From Anisus vortex (lineage: Eukaryota; Mollusca; Gastropoda; Planorbidae), in assembly GCA_949126835.1 (NCBI GenBank), contig OX421497.1, positions 12,123,132 through 12,187,131 on the forward strand: a stretch of DNA of 64,000 nt, written 5' to 3'. Position 1 is the stretch's first letter, and each line of letters starts with the position of its first letter. Below the pieces are notes generated by a model, which saw only the letters and a list, made by a program, of their open reading frames with translations, was not told the DNA's origin and did not search any database. A program made the position numbers and the translations under genes. Below, piece by piece: positions 11,117 through 22,474 of the stretch.

Positions 11117-12956
11117 GTTTGTTCGCTATAGGCTCCTAAGCCGTTTGACTATTCGGGCCAAAAATTAAATGTATAAATTGGAAACGTCCTCCAAAAGATA
11201 ATTTTATTTTATCACTTATAATCATAAATGCGTTGATTAAAAAAATCCAAAATGTCATATTCATCTATGCAAATAAATATAACGGTACATAGCAAATGGC
11301 CACTTCCGTTCATTAACTATGTTGAACGCGACATTCACTATGTTGAACGCGAGGGTCTTTCCGGGTTTTCCCAATTCTACTGTTGTTTTTTTAATGTGGC
11401 GAGACCTTTTTTAAAAGTTAGGCACCGCAATTTGGCTTGGAGAGTTTCAATGGTTTACTTTAAACAAAATACTAGCGCATGACGTAATGTCTAGGAAATT
11501 ATTTCTTTTTTCATTATTGATGTTTGCATTATCCTTTTAAGAAAAAGTAACCACATGTTTTAATTATTTAATGGATTTACGTTGCTATTGAGAATATCCT
11601 TTAAAAGAAGGCGACTTTATACACTTTATAAATTAAATGATACGAATTATAAAAAAAAACAAGTTAGGCTTCTAAATGATTACTTTCAAATACCGGGTAC
11701 CATAAGCTTGACAGCAACAATATAAAATAAAAACTAAATACCGAAAGAAACATTATCAATACTGTTTTATTGATACAATAAGCAAGAACAAAAATTAAAT
11801 ACCGAAAAAATCTTTCTCACTTTAGTTTTTATTGCATTGAAATATTATTTTCTATTTTTTTTTAAATACTTTTTACCTTTTTTATTGTTTTGTATTTATG
11901 TTTTTTTTCTTTCAGATAGTATATTATTTTTAATTTTATATTATTAATAACAAGTCAAGTCAACACAACTGTTCGCTACATTTTAATATCGAATTAAAAA
12001 GTCTCTTTAAAAAACCCGGACTAGCCTTTCGGCTCTTGTGTCCAGGGCGTAACGCTTAGGATTGAGCAATCTCTGTACGGGCTCCAGTCACCCCACGCCA
12101 CACCTAAGGCGTGGTGTGCCATGTAACAGGGAAGGTTTCCGCAGCCCAGCGATCGTTCACTGCGGTTCCCCTAAGGATCATTATCGTAGTGGCTCGCCCG
12201 TATACCTGCACTGTCACCCGGTAGCACAAATCCTATACTATAGGTACATGCATCCAGGAACCGGGTGGTTCTCGAGACGGGATTGCAGCGTACATTGCTT
12301 CCTCCCCCCCCCCCCCCCCCCGGGACCAGTGACCTCTCGGCAGTGTAATGGACCTGTGCCCCATGCGTTCGCCCGCCAGTGTATTCTTAATGGGAATGTA
12401 TCGGCGGTTTACACACTACGCCAGTCCTTGAGGCCACAATTCTTATGCATATGTCAGGGTCAGGTCGACCAGAAACAACAAAAAAATAACAAAAAATAAA
12501 TACCTAAAGAAACATACTCAACACTGTTTTATTAATACAATAAGCAAGAACAAAAATTAAATACCGAAAAAATCGTTATCACTTTAGTTTTTATTGTATT
12601 GAAATATTATTTTATACGCTTTTTTTATTATTTACCTTTTTATTGTTTGGTATTGTGTTTTTTTTTTAATTTTAGATAGTATATTATTGTTAATTTAATA
12701 GGCTATTTTAAATAACAAGTCAAGTCAACACAACTGTTCGCTACGTTATAATACCAGACGCTTGACAGTAACAATTATTATGCATATGCCAGGGTCAGAA
12801 ACAATTAAAAAGAACCCAAACTAAATACCGAAAATAAACGTTTATTGTAATAGTCTCTTTTCTTTCTCTCTTAACATTAATATTAACTTAACTTAACTAA
12901 TATTGTAATATTGTAGTCGTTCGTTTCTCCGTCATTTTGACGGGCATAACCACTAG
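11043..12956 (+). mobile_element. Non-autonomous Helitron, copy 1 (with cargo)
   Basis: It begins TCAACATATATAATTACCGT right after a host A (11042). It ends with the hairpin CCGTCATTTTGACGG (about 12929-12943), nine bases, then CTAG, followed by a host T (12957). TC at the start, a short 3' hairpin before CTRR, and insertion between A and T without duplication are the diagnostic Helitron features. The 1.9-kb element has no Rep/helicase coding region, so it needs enzymes in trans. The GC-rich cargo is at about 12016-12438, between direct copies of Helitron core sequence (about 11709-11985 and 12440-12760). A 76-codon frame at 11252-11482 is shared with copy 2 but shows no known domain. Confidence 0.92.
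12016..12438 (+). repeat. GC-rich Helitron cargo segment, copy 1
   Basis: The GC content contrasts with the AT-rich Helitron. The segment is present in Helitron copies 1 and 2 and absent from copy 3. It contains an 18-C run (12304-12321) and a short inverted repeat near 12098-12119 (CACGCC...GGCGTG). Related sequence lies at 499-690 outside any Helitron. An open frame across it lacks an ATG and is interrupted in copy 2, so there is no evidence that it codes for protein. Confidence 0.75.
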
Positions 12957-13222
12957 TTAATAATAATAATAATAATAAAAATAATATTTATATAGCGCTG
13001 CCAACAAACATAATGTAAGCTCAGAACGCTTTTAACATACAACTAAGAACACGGACATTACTCTAAGCTAGGAGACAAAGCTAACTGATGATATAAAACA
13101 AATATAAAAAAATCAAATAAATGTAGCATTAACTGACCCAACCTATAAGTAATACAGTAGGGGTCTAAAGCATGTTAAATGTTAACTAATGTAAATCTTG
13201 AAATAATGAGTTTGTAAGTTCT
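12957..13222 (-). mobile_element. LINE 3' UTR fragment with (ATT)n tail
   Basis: Homologous to about 7157-7410 in the same orientation. Shared features are the AAT-repeat tail, AGCGCTGCCAACAAACATAA and the following 3' UTR. Only the 3' non-coding end remains. The Helitron sits exactly at its tail, so the host T of the Helitron target is the first base of this fragment. Confidence 0.8.
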
Positions 13223-13530
13223 TACAAACAATTGCATAATATAATGTTAGTTGTTGTTCGTCCCTCATTTCCGAGGATGACCAACGTCTCCAAGCGGCAT
13301 TGTGACTTTTTTGGTGACCTATCAGTCCTATGTGCGCCCTGATAGTTGCTTAAGATATTTGGAGATGTAACGTGCGATTTATTTTGATTAGAGTGAGGGA
13401 GAGTTTCGCAGGTCGTAAGCCTGAGTCTGTCGTCCTGTCTATCGTATTCCGACGGCAAGACAATGCTTAGGTGGTTGGAGATAGCTTGGGATGCAGTGGA
13501 TGTACTGTGTCCTTTCTCACACTCCACTGT
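13223..13530 (-). repeat. Unknown repeat family U, copy 1
   Basis: A minus-strand open frame (13222-13527, 101 codons) whose C-terminal part resembles that of the frame at 18787-19122 (the DNA CATTTCCGAGGATGACC here against CATTTCTGAGGATGACTT there). It is probably a fragment of a transposon with coding capacity. I do not recognise a domain. Confidence 0.45.
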
Positions 13531-13654
13531 AGTTTGCTATCCCTGCCTTTATTACCGTTGGACTTAGTAATTGACGTCTTTCGTGAATTTTGCCAAGTTC
13601 AGTCTGTCAATGCAAGAAAGGTAAGTTCCTACATTTTACCATAATGCTAGTATA

Positions 13655-13890
13655 GTAAAGTATACTGTCCGACCAAATTGATCCATAAGGCGTTAATCAG
13701 TTTCTGTAGCCACGTCATACTAGGGGATTGTGTGGCCAGCACAAAGCCCAGCAAAACTACCCCAACGAAAGGTACCCATCATAGCTAAGGGATACCTCTA
13801 GACCCGGGAACAAATCTTAGCCTTCTTCAGGATTTCCGCCCTGGACCTTTAGTACGCTAGCTTAACGTACTGCCGCTCGTCCACCGTGCT
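13655..13890 (-). mobile_element. SINE-A copy nested in hAT B
   Basis: Near full length and diverged: ACTTTAC-type 3' end at the left, the body words GGGGATTGTGTGGCCAGCAC and GGTACCCATCATAGCT, and a mutated tRNA-like head at the right. It lies inside hAT element B, so it inserted after that element. Confidence 0.88.
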
Positions 13891-15117
13891 AAAGAATGCT
13901 AGTTTATAAGCCGCTTGTATTTCATGAAATAATAAGAACAAATTATGTTTATGCCTAATGAAAGAATATGAGCATACAAACTCTTTCGAATGTAATAAGC
14001 CTGTAGAAATTAATCACTGTCTCCTTCTTTCAATGCTCTTCGCTAATTGTTCAATTCCAGGTACATATTTAGTCACTTATGAGTGGACAAGTGTAAATGA
14101 CTGCTTTGTATGCTTGTAACAGCGTTCATGTAGGTACGATAAAATCTGTTGACAAATGTAAGTTGAACCAAAACCTGAAAGTAATATGAATACCTAGCAG
14201 ATGATTTTCGTAAGCAGCTTCCTTCCAGACTTTCCCGCAAATTGGGATATTTTGAAACCCTTTTGTTAATGTTTAAAATGTAATTTGCTTCATTTTAAAT
14301 TCGCAAAATATCCCTCCATTAAAAAGAGATTTAGATCTAAGTAGGTTGTATTAAGATCAAGCTAGTCAGAGTTAATGAGGTATGCAAACAAGAGTCCATA
14401 CATTTAAAGTCTTGCCTTTGTTTAGAAAACTTTGCTTTGAGTACTTCAAATACTTCTGAAAAAGCCCATCCATCTATCTTTATATTATGCGTAAAATTAG
14501 GAAAGTAGTTAAATGTTTTCTAATTGATTTCACGGCAAGATATATCCAGTTTCAATGCAAATACATTAAACTGATCTAACCCGTCCCTGTAAAATGTAAG
14601 TTCAACTCACTAAAATTTGTCGCCTTGTCATTCAGAAACATCGGCTTCAACAGTCAGTTCTCCTAACTGGATATAGGAAAATGTTGTTGCTTGTTATTTT
14701 TTTTTTATCAAGATTCACCTTAATTGCTTTTAGACAAGAAACGAATCTATCCAAGACTTAATCTCGTCTATGGCAACGAACAATGTATACAACATCAGAT
14801 CTCTATAATCCGTATCACTTTCTTGTAGAAGAGAATTGAATTGCATTTAAATCAAGAAAGGATGAGATACTATACAATCCACGTTATTTACAAACGGTTC
14901 AATCAAAGATCGCAAGTCAAATGATAAAATATTTGTACACACATTTTTTTGAACTTCATCAGTCGACATTCATTGTAATTAATTTACTGCTGACGTACCG
15001 GTATGTTGTTGACTTCCCTTAAAAAATCTCTTTGTTGGGGAGATATCTGGCGTGCCATTGAAAATCGCTATGCGTGCCAAGACTGGCATGCGTTCCTTAG
15101 GGATCCCTGATCTAGAC

Positions 15118-16009
15118 AGTAAGTCAGCAAGGACGTTAGAGCATAATTTTATTACGTTATTATCAAAATTCAGTCATTCAGTTAAAATAAACATATTCTC
15201 TACACCAAAATCAAATGTCTATAAACAACTCTAAATGAACTATAAATGATGTGTCTACACATCCAACAATATATACACATGTCTCTGTCTTAGTGTATGT
15301 CTGTGTAAGTGTACATGTTTGCGTGTTTGAGACTTTATATGTCTGCATGTGTGTTTTGCGTGTTTAAAAAATAACAGGCTTTTAAACATTTGTGTTAAAA
15401 AAAACAGGAGCTGCTTATAATGGTTTGGATTAACACCATAACAAGAAAATACCCCAAGAACTTCAAGATATAAAAACATGTCTAACAAATTTCTGGAAAC
15501 ATTTTTTTTTTTACTTTCTGGCATGTAGAGAAACAGAAATGGCATGAGAAGTTATGCAATAATTTGACTTCACGCTTCGCTGAACGGCCAAAGTTATTAA
15601 TGGACAAACTGGACGACGCTAGATGGCTTGATATTCCAGTTTCTACATCAATATTTCTTTTTAGTGTTGTTATCTTGGCTTTGAAATCTAGTGCTTTTCA
15701 TACACAAAAAAAACATAAATGTAACACAGCGATAACTTCCGGTTTGAGGAAAGTGTGCTCTTAAAATTCTAGCCACAAATTTTAAAAGCTTAAATCCTAG
15801 TAAACCGGAGTGTGAAAGCTTTTTGGGTGCTACCAATGATGAATAGTTTTAAAGTTATTTAATGTGTCTATTCCATTGTAAGTTGTGATTAAGTAGAGCG
15901 CTAAGATATGAATTAAGCATTAAGTATTAGGCGTGAAGAGTAAGCGAGAATAAGTATGTTTGTTTGAATGACAGTAGGTATTAGTGAATAGTATTCATGT
16001 TTTGGCTAG
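15118..16009. other. Spacer, nothing recognised
   Basis: Minus frame 15255-15545 and plus frame 15564-15764 show no recognisable motif. There is a mild TGTGTTTG-rich stretch at 15290-15365. Confidence 0.4.
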
Positions 16010-16405
16010 TTACTTACATGGATAGTTTAGGTAGATTAATAGATAAATGGATGGATAGATATACAGATTGGTTGAATAAATGAATATTTTGATTATTATA
16101 CAGATAGGCGAAATATAGAATAGACAAACAGATAGATTTTCTAGAGAAATAGATTGGTTGATTGAAGCCAGTATAAAAGATGTACAGATGGACATAGGAA
16201 AATATAGAAATTCAGACAGATATATTTATAAATAGATAGATTAGAGATGAACTAGATAGAGAGAGCAAAAGAGTGAGATTGATTGGTGGATGGATTGATA
16301 AATAGATAGATAGATAGATAGATAGTGAGTTAGATAAATAGACATAGAAAGAGAGAGATAAAGATATTAAATATAACTAGATAGATAGACAGATTGAATG
16401 ATAGA
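16010..16405. repeat. Degenerate GATA/GATT microsatellite region
   Basis: Interrupted GATA-type tetranucleotides, purest at about 16300-16325. Low-complexity frames across it are not genes. Confidence 0.85.
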
Positions 16406-16544
16406 TACATATTATGTAAAAAGACAAGTTATTAAATAGACAATAGATATATTACGTAAATGGACAAAGAGATAAATCAAAAAATGTCCACGTAATAAAA
16501 GAACAGAAGTAAAATATCCGGAATAAAAGAGAAGAGAGAGCCAA

Positions 16545-16850
16545 AAGCACACACATACACATACATAACAGAAACACACACATACAACACACACACATAC
16601 ACATACAACACACACACATACACATACAACACACACACATACACATACAACACACACACATACACATACATAACAGAAACACACACATACAACACACACA
16701 CATACACATACACATACAACACACACACATACACATACATAACAGAAACACACACATACAACACACACACATACACATACAACACACACATACAACACAC
16801 ACACATACACATACAACACACACATACACATACAACACACACATACATGT
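16545..16850. repeat. CA-rich compound microsatellite
   Basis: ACACACACATACACATACA-type units with periodic CATAACAGAAACAC interruptions at about 16564, 16668 and 16737, giving a higher-order period. All three minus frames stay open as Cys/Val/Met repeats, a property of the repeat. Confidence 0.95.
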
Positions 16851-17403
16851 ATACTATAAACGCCAACCTGCACCGTAATGAAAGCCAGAATCAGATTGCA
16901 ACATCGCGTTGCATTAATCCACCTCTTGACATGTCTAAGGGCGCACCATAACGCGATGCACTGATCTGACGTAAGTTCCCCCCCCCCCCCACCATCCTCA
17001 AGAGAGACTCGAATAGATCAACGGGGTGGGGTGGGGAGAAGAAGGTTGGCGACGGTACAGCTCCGCCCGTCGTGGCGTATGAACGATCGCTCGTGCTGGC
17101 TGGGGCCTTCGAGGCGCTCATTTGTCAAATAGCTTTATTATTGGCTTCACTTGTAGTGCGCCCCAAGGCTGTACGTTACATCATGTTTTGGACGAACGAT
17201 TTATAAAGTATATTGAATATATAATGAATCTGTTTTTTAAGCCCGCGATCCCTCCCGTATTTCCTTTGTGTTTCTGAGTCATCTGAACCGCTAGGGGCGC
17301 CACAAGATACCACACAAACTATCTTCATCCCATCTATACGAGCATCTTTATTTCTCATAATTGCTCATTTCAAAATGTTGTCATTCCATCTCATTCTCCA
17401 GGC
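16851..17403. other. Spacer, moderately GC-rich, nothing recognised
   Basis: Contains a C run at about 16978-16990. The 76-codon minus frame at 16891-17121 has no recognisable motif. Confidence 0.4.
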
Positions 17404-17665
17404 CAGGGGTCTCAATCTCGTATGAAGGCATGTGCCATTTTATCACTTAAGTAATGTGTCCAGGGCCGCCCCCCCCCCCCAACAACCCGACCCTAGTAAA
17501 CAAAAAACACTTCATACATCTTAACTCACTGTGCTACTTATTACTAATAATATGCCAATTTACAATTTCATGAATAATTCATTTCTTGTAAGCTCACTGG
17601 GAGGCCACAAAAATCCACTTGGTGGGCCGCATGAGACCGCGGGCCACGTTTTTAAAGCCCTTTCT
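17404..17665. mobile_element. hAT-like TIR element remnant
   Basis: It starts CAGGGGTCTCAATCTCG. It has a GGGCCGCATGAGACCGCGGG stretch at about 17623-17642, both resembling termini of common hAT families. The right end is not clean and no target duplication is seen. A C run at 17469-17480 lies inside. Confidence 0.45.
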
Positions 17666-17726
17666 CTGGGCCTACCTATCTTTACATCTGAGATTCGCCA
17701 AGCAGGACTGTGTTTACTATTACTTG

Positions 17727-17830
17727 CTGGCCATACAATCACCTATTAGGCCGTGGCCACAGAAACTGGTGAACGGACTTTACCGGCCCTATGGGTCAAT
17801 ACGGTCTGAATGGTATTTTTACTTTACTTA
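17727..17830 (+). mobile_element. SINE-A 3' fragment
   Basis: Only the last ~105 bp of the SINE is present: CTGGCCATACAATCACC, GCCGTGGCCACAGAAAC, and the ACTTTACTTA end. Confidence 0.85.
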
Positions 17831-18770
17831 CTGACCTAAGAGAATCTTCTTCCTCACTGACCAGTAAAGGAAGAGTTCTACATGCACCTGTTCAAAATAT
17901 ATGCACTAATCACCTTTAACGGTGACTTATCTGAGCTGCACCTTATTGGGCCTATCCTTCCAGCCCCTCTCCCCCCCCCCCCCCCCACACCATACCGTAC
18001 AAAAAAACATCCAGAATAGAACAGCTAGAACAGATCCAACAGAGTCTTGGACGTGGGTTCTTTCACAGCAACAAAACCTCGGGTCAATGCGGGGCGTGAG
18101 GTGGTGGGGTAGGTTGGGGGGGGGGGTTTGGCGTGGGGTGGGGGTAGTCCCTGCCCTCGCGAATCGCATCATTCAACGGATTCACCCACCCCCTTCGTTT
18201 ACGCCATCCCCTAGTGTACTATAAGCATTCCGCGCCGCCTGCCCGTTGACCGGAAGTTGGTAAACGTCAACGGCTTGATGTCTGATTACCTCACGTTGGC
18301 TGGAACTCTGGCAGTAAACCGTTTTATTTCCCCTCCCCTTCAACCCTCTTCTTTTTCTCTTTCAGCATCCCTTCACAAGACAATCCAGTACTGTTTCCAG
18401 TATCTGTCAAATGTATTCTACTGTCTTGCTTGTTTTTTTATGTCGCCCATTTTACGTTGTTATTTTGGTGTTTGTCGTTTTTCTTTGTTTTTGTTTTGTT
18501 TTACCGAGTAATTTTTTTTCTTGCTCTTTTACTTTCACTGCAATGAATGTTTCTGAGAGGTCATTGACCGACCTTTGTCGTACAACCTTGGCATTGTTTG
18601 TTTGTGTTTCATTTCGGGGTGATGGTTTTGCCCCCATCGCCATTTTTAAAACTCAAGTAAAGGTCAAATATACATTTTAAAAAAGCCGAATTTGGGATTC
18701 GACATGATTTGAACCAAGGATCGTCAATTGTAATCTATAATTGAAATATAATAATATTTGTAGGCTTGTT
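17831..18770. other. Spacer with poly-C and G-rich tracts, no gene recognised
   Basis: A C run lies at about 17970-17985 and a G-rich stretch at about 18095-18145. T-rich frames at 18257-18680 have no recognisable motif. Confidence 0.4.
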
Positions 18771-19150
18771 CTGTATTGTCCGTCCTTCATTTCTGAGGAT
18801 GACTTCCTATAGCAATGTGGCTTCTCTGGCGGCCTATTATTTGTGAACAAACGGATATACGTATTATTTCTTCCCGAGTGGCATCCGGGGATGGAATGGG
18901 TTGCCCGAGCAAACTAGGAAAGTCAGTAACATTAACATCATTTAAAACACTCATCAAAAATGTAAGACTACATTCAAACCCCGGATAAACGTCTTCTTCT
19001 TGTTCGTCACTATCAACTCCTGGTGTAGCATGGACCATCAACAATTTTTCATACATTTCTTCATATCTTTGGCTATCTTCTCTAACTCTTTCCTGCATGT
19101 CCTTTTCTACTTCTCTCCTCAAGGTGTACTTGGGTCTACCTCTTTGTCTT
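18771..19150 (-). repeat. Unknown repeat family U, copy 2, with 111-codon frame
   Basis: The minus frame 18787-19122 encodes a charged N-terminal part (RREVEKDMQERVREDSQRYE, likely helical), an acidic patch (DSDEQEED) and the block NVTDFPSLLGQPIPSPDA. Upstream in the same frame is RQRGRPKYTL, similar to the basic C-terminal segment of some LINE proteins. A diverged piece recurs at about 29100-29150, and the C-terminal part at 13223-13530. Best read as a relic of an unidentified retroelement. Confidence 0.45.
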
Positions 19151-19333
19151 GCAGCCTGTGGATGTCATGCAAGAGCGTGTCTAGTCAAATTTTAATGTGT
19201 AGTCGGATAAGAGTAAGAATCAATAATAATCTTTATAGATGCTGCGTCTGTAATATATAAGATCAGATAAAATGAGCGTCACAAACGTTCTTTGGCATAT
19301 GCCGCGTTCTTGTTTCAGGATGTGGCGTTGACG

Positions 19334-19403
19334 AACATGGTGTGACATGGTGTGACATGGTGTGACATGGTGTGACATGGTGTGACATGGTATGACATGG
19401 TGC
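19334..19403. repeat. 10-bp tandem repeat
   Basis: Seven copies of TGTGACATGG, the sixth carrying one substitution and the last partial. It lies ~95 bp upstream of the 34-bp array. Confidence 0.95.
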
Positions 19404-19496
19404 CTATTCTTTCCGTTTTCTCGACTGATTGGTTCAGCGTTGTCCAAATACCGGGTCGCAACCCTGTACCCGGCAACAAAATCGATATTACCGGGT

Positions 19497-20698
19497 CACA
19501 TGTGGTCGTGTGAAGACTCATATACGTTCTCACATGTGGTCGTGTGAAGACTCATATACGTTCTCACATGTGGTCGTGTAAAGACTCATATACGTTCTCA
19601 CATGTGGTCGTGTGGAGACTCATATACGTTCTCACATATGGTCGTGTGAAGACTCATATACGTTCTCACATGTGGTCGTGTGGAGACTCATATACGTTCT
19701 CACATGTGGTCGTGTGAAGACTCATATACGTTCTCACATGTGGTCGTGTGAAGACTCATATACGTTCTCACATGTGGTCGTGTGGAGACTCATATACGTT
19801 CTCACATGTGGTCGTGTGAAGACTCATATACGTTCTCACATGTGGTCGTGTAAAGACTCATGTAAGTTCTAACATGTGGTCGTGTGAAGACTCATTTACG
19901 TTCTCACATGTGGTCGTGTGGCAACTCATATACGTTCTCACATGTGGTCGTGTGAAGACTCATATACGTTCTCACACGTGGTCATGTGGAGGAGACTCAT
20001 ATACGTTCTCACATGTGGTCGTGTGGAGACTCATATACGTTGTCACATGTGGTCGTGTGGAGGAGACTCATATACGTTCTCACATGTGGTCGTGTGAAGA
20101 CTCATATACGTACTCACATGTGGTCGTGTGGAGGAGACTCATATACGTTCTCACATGTGGTCGTGTGAAGACTCATATACGTTCTCACATGTGATCGTGT
20201 AGAGACTCATATACGTTCTCACATGTGGTCGTGTGAAGACTCATATACGTTCTCACATGTGGTCGTGTGGAGGAGACTCATATACGTTCTCACATGTGGT
20301 CGTGTGAAGACTCATATACGTTCTCACATGTGGTCGTGTGAAGACTCATATACGTTCTCACATGTGGTCGTGTGAAGACTCAAATACGTTCTCACTGTGG
20401 TCGTGTGAAGACTCATATACGTTCTCACATGTGGTCGTGTGAAGGAGACTCATATAAGTTCTCACATGTGGTCGTGTGAAGACTCATATAAGTTCTCACA
20501 TGTGGTCGTGTGAAGACTCATATAAGTTCTCACATGTGGTCGTGTGAAGACTCATATAAGTTCTCACATGTGGTCGTGTGAAGACTCATATACGTTCTCA
20601 CGTGTGGTCGTGTGAAGGAGACTCATATAAGTTCTTACATGTGGTCGTGTGAAGACTCATATAAGTTCTCACATGTGGTCGTGTGGAGACTCATCTAC
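19497..20698. repeat. 34-bp minisatellite
   Basis: About 35 units built from TTCTCACATGTGGTCGTGTG followed by a 14-base segment ending CATATACG. Variants include GGAGGAGACTC units (3-4 bp longer) and an AAGTTC sub-variant clustered at about 20445-20660. Each unit contains the palindrome CACATGTG, which carries the E-box CACATG core. Open plus frames (86, 106 and 60 codons) are translated repeat. Confidence 0.96.
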
Positions 20699-20718
20699 GC
20701 TCTAATTTTCTTTTATTG

Positions 20719-22474
20719 CCTATGTCTGCATCCTTTTGTTAACAGTGTGCCTAATTAGGATTTATTAATCGTTCAGCATGTCAATTGCCTAAAATTCAAC
20801 CTGCTCTTTAAAATTAAAAAAAAAATATATATGTATAGGATAAATAATTCAATAATTAAACTCCGTAGCAAGACCAAGGCCAAAAGCAAAAGAGATTATT
20901 TATAGAGCATTTATTATATATAGCGTTTTGTAATTAACACAAAATTAACGTGTTTGTGATTATCGTCCTTTTAATTTGCATTTATATCAAATACAATATT
21001 TTATTACTAAACAATCACATTTATGTTGAATACTGTCTTAACATTATATTTTGTTAATTTAAGATCAGATCTAACACCTGCTAATATTAGTTATATTTCG
21101 ATTTCAGTGTAACATAATTGATAATAAAAGGAACAAATACGTAGTAATCATACAAATTGGGTAGTTAATGTAATGTTTGAAAATATACACATAATTTCTT
21201 TAGTCATACAATATTTATTTCATTTTTTAAATGCGTTTTACAGTTTTATCATTTTAAAGTTTTAAACTGTAAGCTATTTATTCTTTTTAAACGAAAAAAA
21301 AAAGAAACATATTAGAAATATAATCGCAAATAAAACTTTTTTTAAATTTATTTCTCTCTTTAATCCAAAACGTTTCTACATTTGATTCAATAGTGATGCC
21401 AAACTAGTTAAGTTTTGTAATATAACACATTATTACTGACTCATTTTTTCTTTATATAAATCCAACATTATGGTATTCATTACAAGATTGAATTATTACA
21501 TGATTAAAACAATTTCACGTTAAACAGTTGTAAATAAACATATGCATTAATTTTTTTGTCCATGTAAGGAGTTTATATTTTAAACATTAATAATTACAGA
21601 AATTACATAAAATAGTGCTATTAAATAAGTCTCTTATAATTATTAAATTGATAATACAAATAAATTTGTTTTAGAATTACTTATATTTATGTTTAATAAA
21701 ATAAGAGGAGCATAAACAGCCTTTAACATGCATTAGTCTGTAGCAATTAATGAGCGGTCAAGTGTAGGTGACCTCTTCATATGCTTAAAACAGCTTTTAT
21801 GTGCGATAAAATCTGTTCACAGGTGTAAGTTGAACCAAAAGCTGAAAGTAACAGAGCGAATGCCTAGCAGTTGAGAATAGCAGATGATTTTCCTAAGCAG
21901 CATCCTTCCAGACTTTTTCCACAAATGGGCACATTGGAATGCCCATTTTTTAAATGTTTAAAATTCAATTGCTGCATTTTTAAATCGCCAAAATCCCTAA
22001 CTTATAAAAAAAGATCTACATTTAAGAAATTTGTAGTAAGATCAAACCAGTTAGGCTTGACGTGGTATGAAAAAATTAGTCCATGAATTAGATAATCTTG
22101 CCTTTGATTAGAAATCTCGCTTTGAGTGCTTGGATGAACTTCTGAAAAAGCCCAACTATCTATATTAATATATGCCTTTATATAGGGATGTACATGTAGT
22201 TAATTGTTTTGAAATTGATTTCACGACAAGATATGTCCAGGTTCAATGCAAATCCATTGCAGTGGTCCTTGTAAATGAAAGTTCAACTCACTGAAATGTG
22301 TCTCTATATCATTCAGAAACATTGGCTTGAGTTGTCAGTTTTTCTCATTCAGAACCGAAAAATGTTGTAGTTTTTTCTTATCAATAAGAAACACCCTTGG
22401 AGGTCTCTCGCGTGCCATTGAAAATACCTCTGCGTGCCAAGTTTGGCACGAGTTGCTTAGTTTGCCGACACCTG
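20719..22474 (+). mobile_element. Buster-like hAT element C
   Basis: The diverged left end (CTATGTCTGCATCC, then TTTTGTTAACAGTGTGCC) and right end (TTTGCCGACACCTG) match element A in order and orientation. Length is about 1.76 kb, close to element A without its LINE. The right flank GCTTAGAG has a central TA, but the left flank does not match, so the left boundary may be altered where it meets the 34-bp minisatellite 20 bp away. No transposase is present. Confidence 0.85.

Larger units (their letters stand above)
9927..15109 (+). mobile_element. Buster-like hAT element B with nested insertions
   Basis: The left terminus AAGGGGTAGACAACC and right terminus ending GGATCCCTG are degenerate versions of the element A ends. 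The 8-bp target duplication ATCTAGAC is perfect (9919-9926 and 15110-15117). The body matches element A from 9927 to about 10880 and again from about 13900 to 15109. The middle (about 10880-13900) holds later insertions: a Helitron (11043-12956), a LINE tail (12957-13222), an unknown repeat (13223-13530) and a SINE-A (13655-13890). No transposase frame was found. Confidence 0.88.

Noticed and set aside
11252..11482. 76-codon frame conserved in Helitron copies 1 and 2 as a protein
   Set aside because: Conservation is explained by the recent common origin of the two copies; no known domain was recognised, and copy 3 lacks the segment.
12062..12499. 145-codon frame in the Helitron cargo as a captured gene
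   Set aside because: No ATG at the start, it crosses a C18 run, and the frame is split in the second copy; only non-coding similarity is supported.
19497..20698. CRISPR-like array
   Set aside because: The 34-bp units are contiguous with no variable spacers and lie in animal DNA full of transposons; it is a minisatellite.
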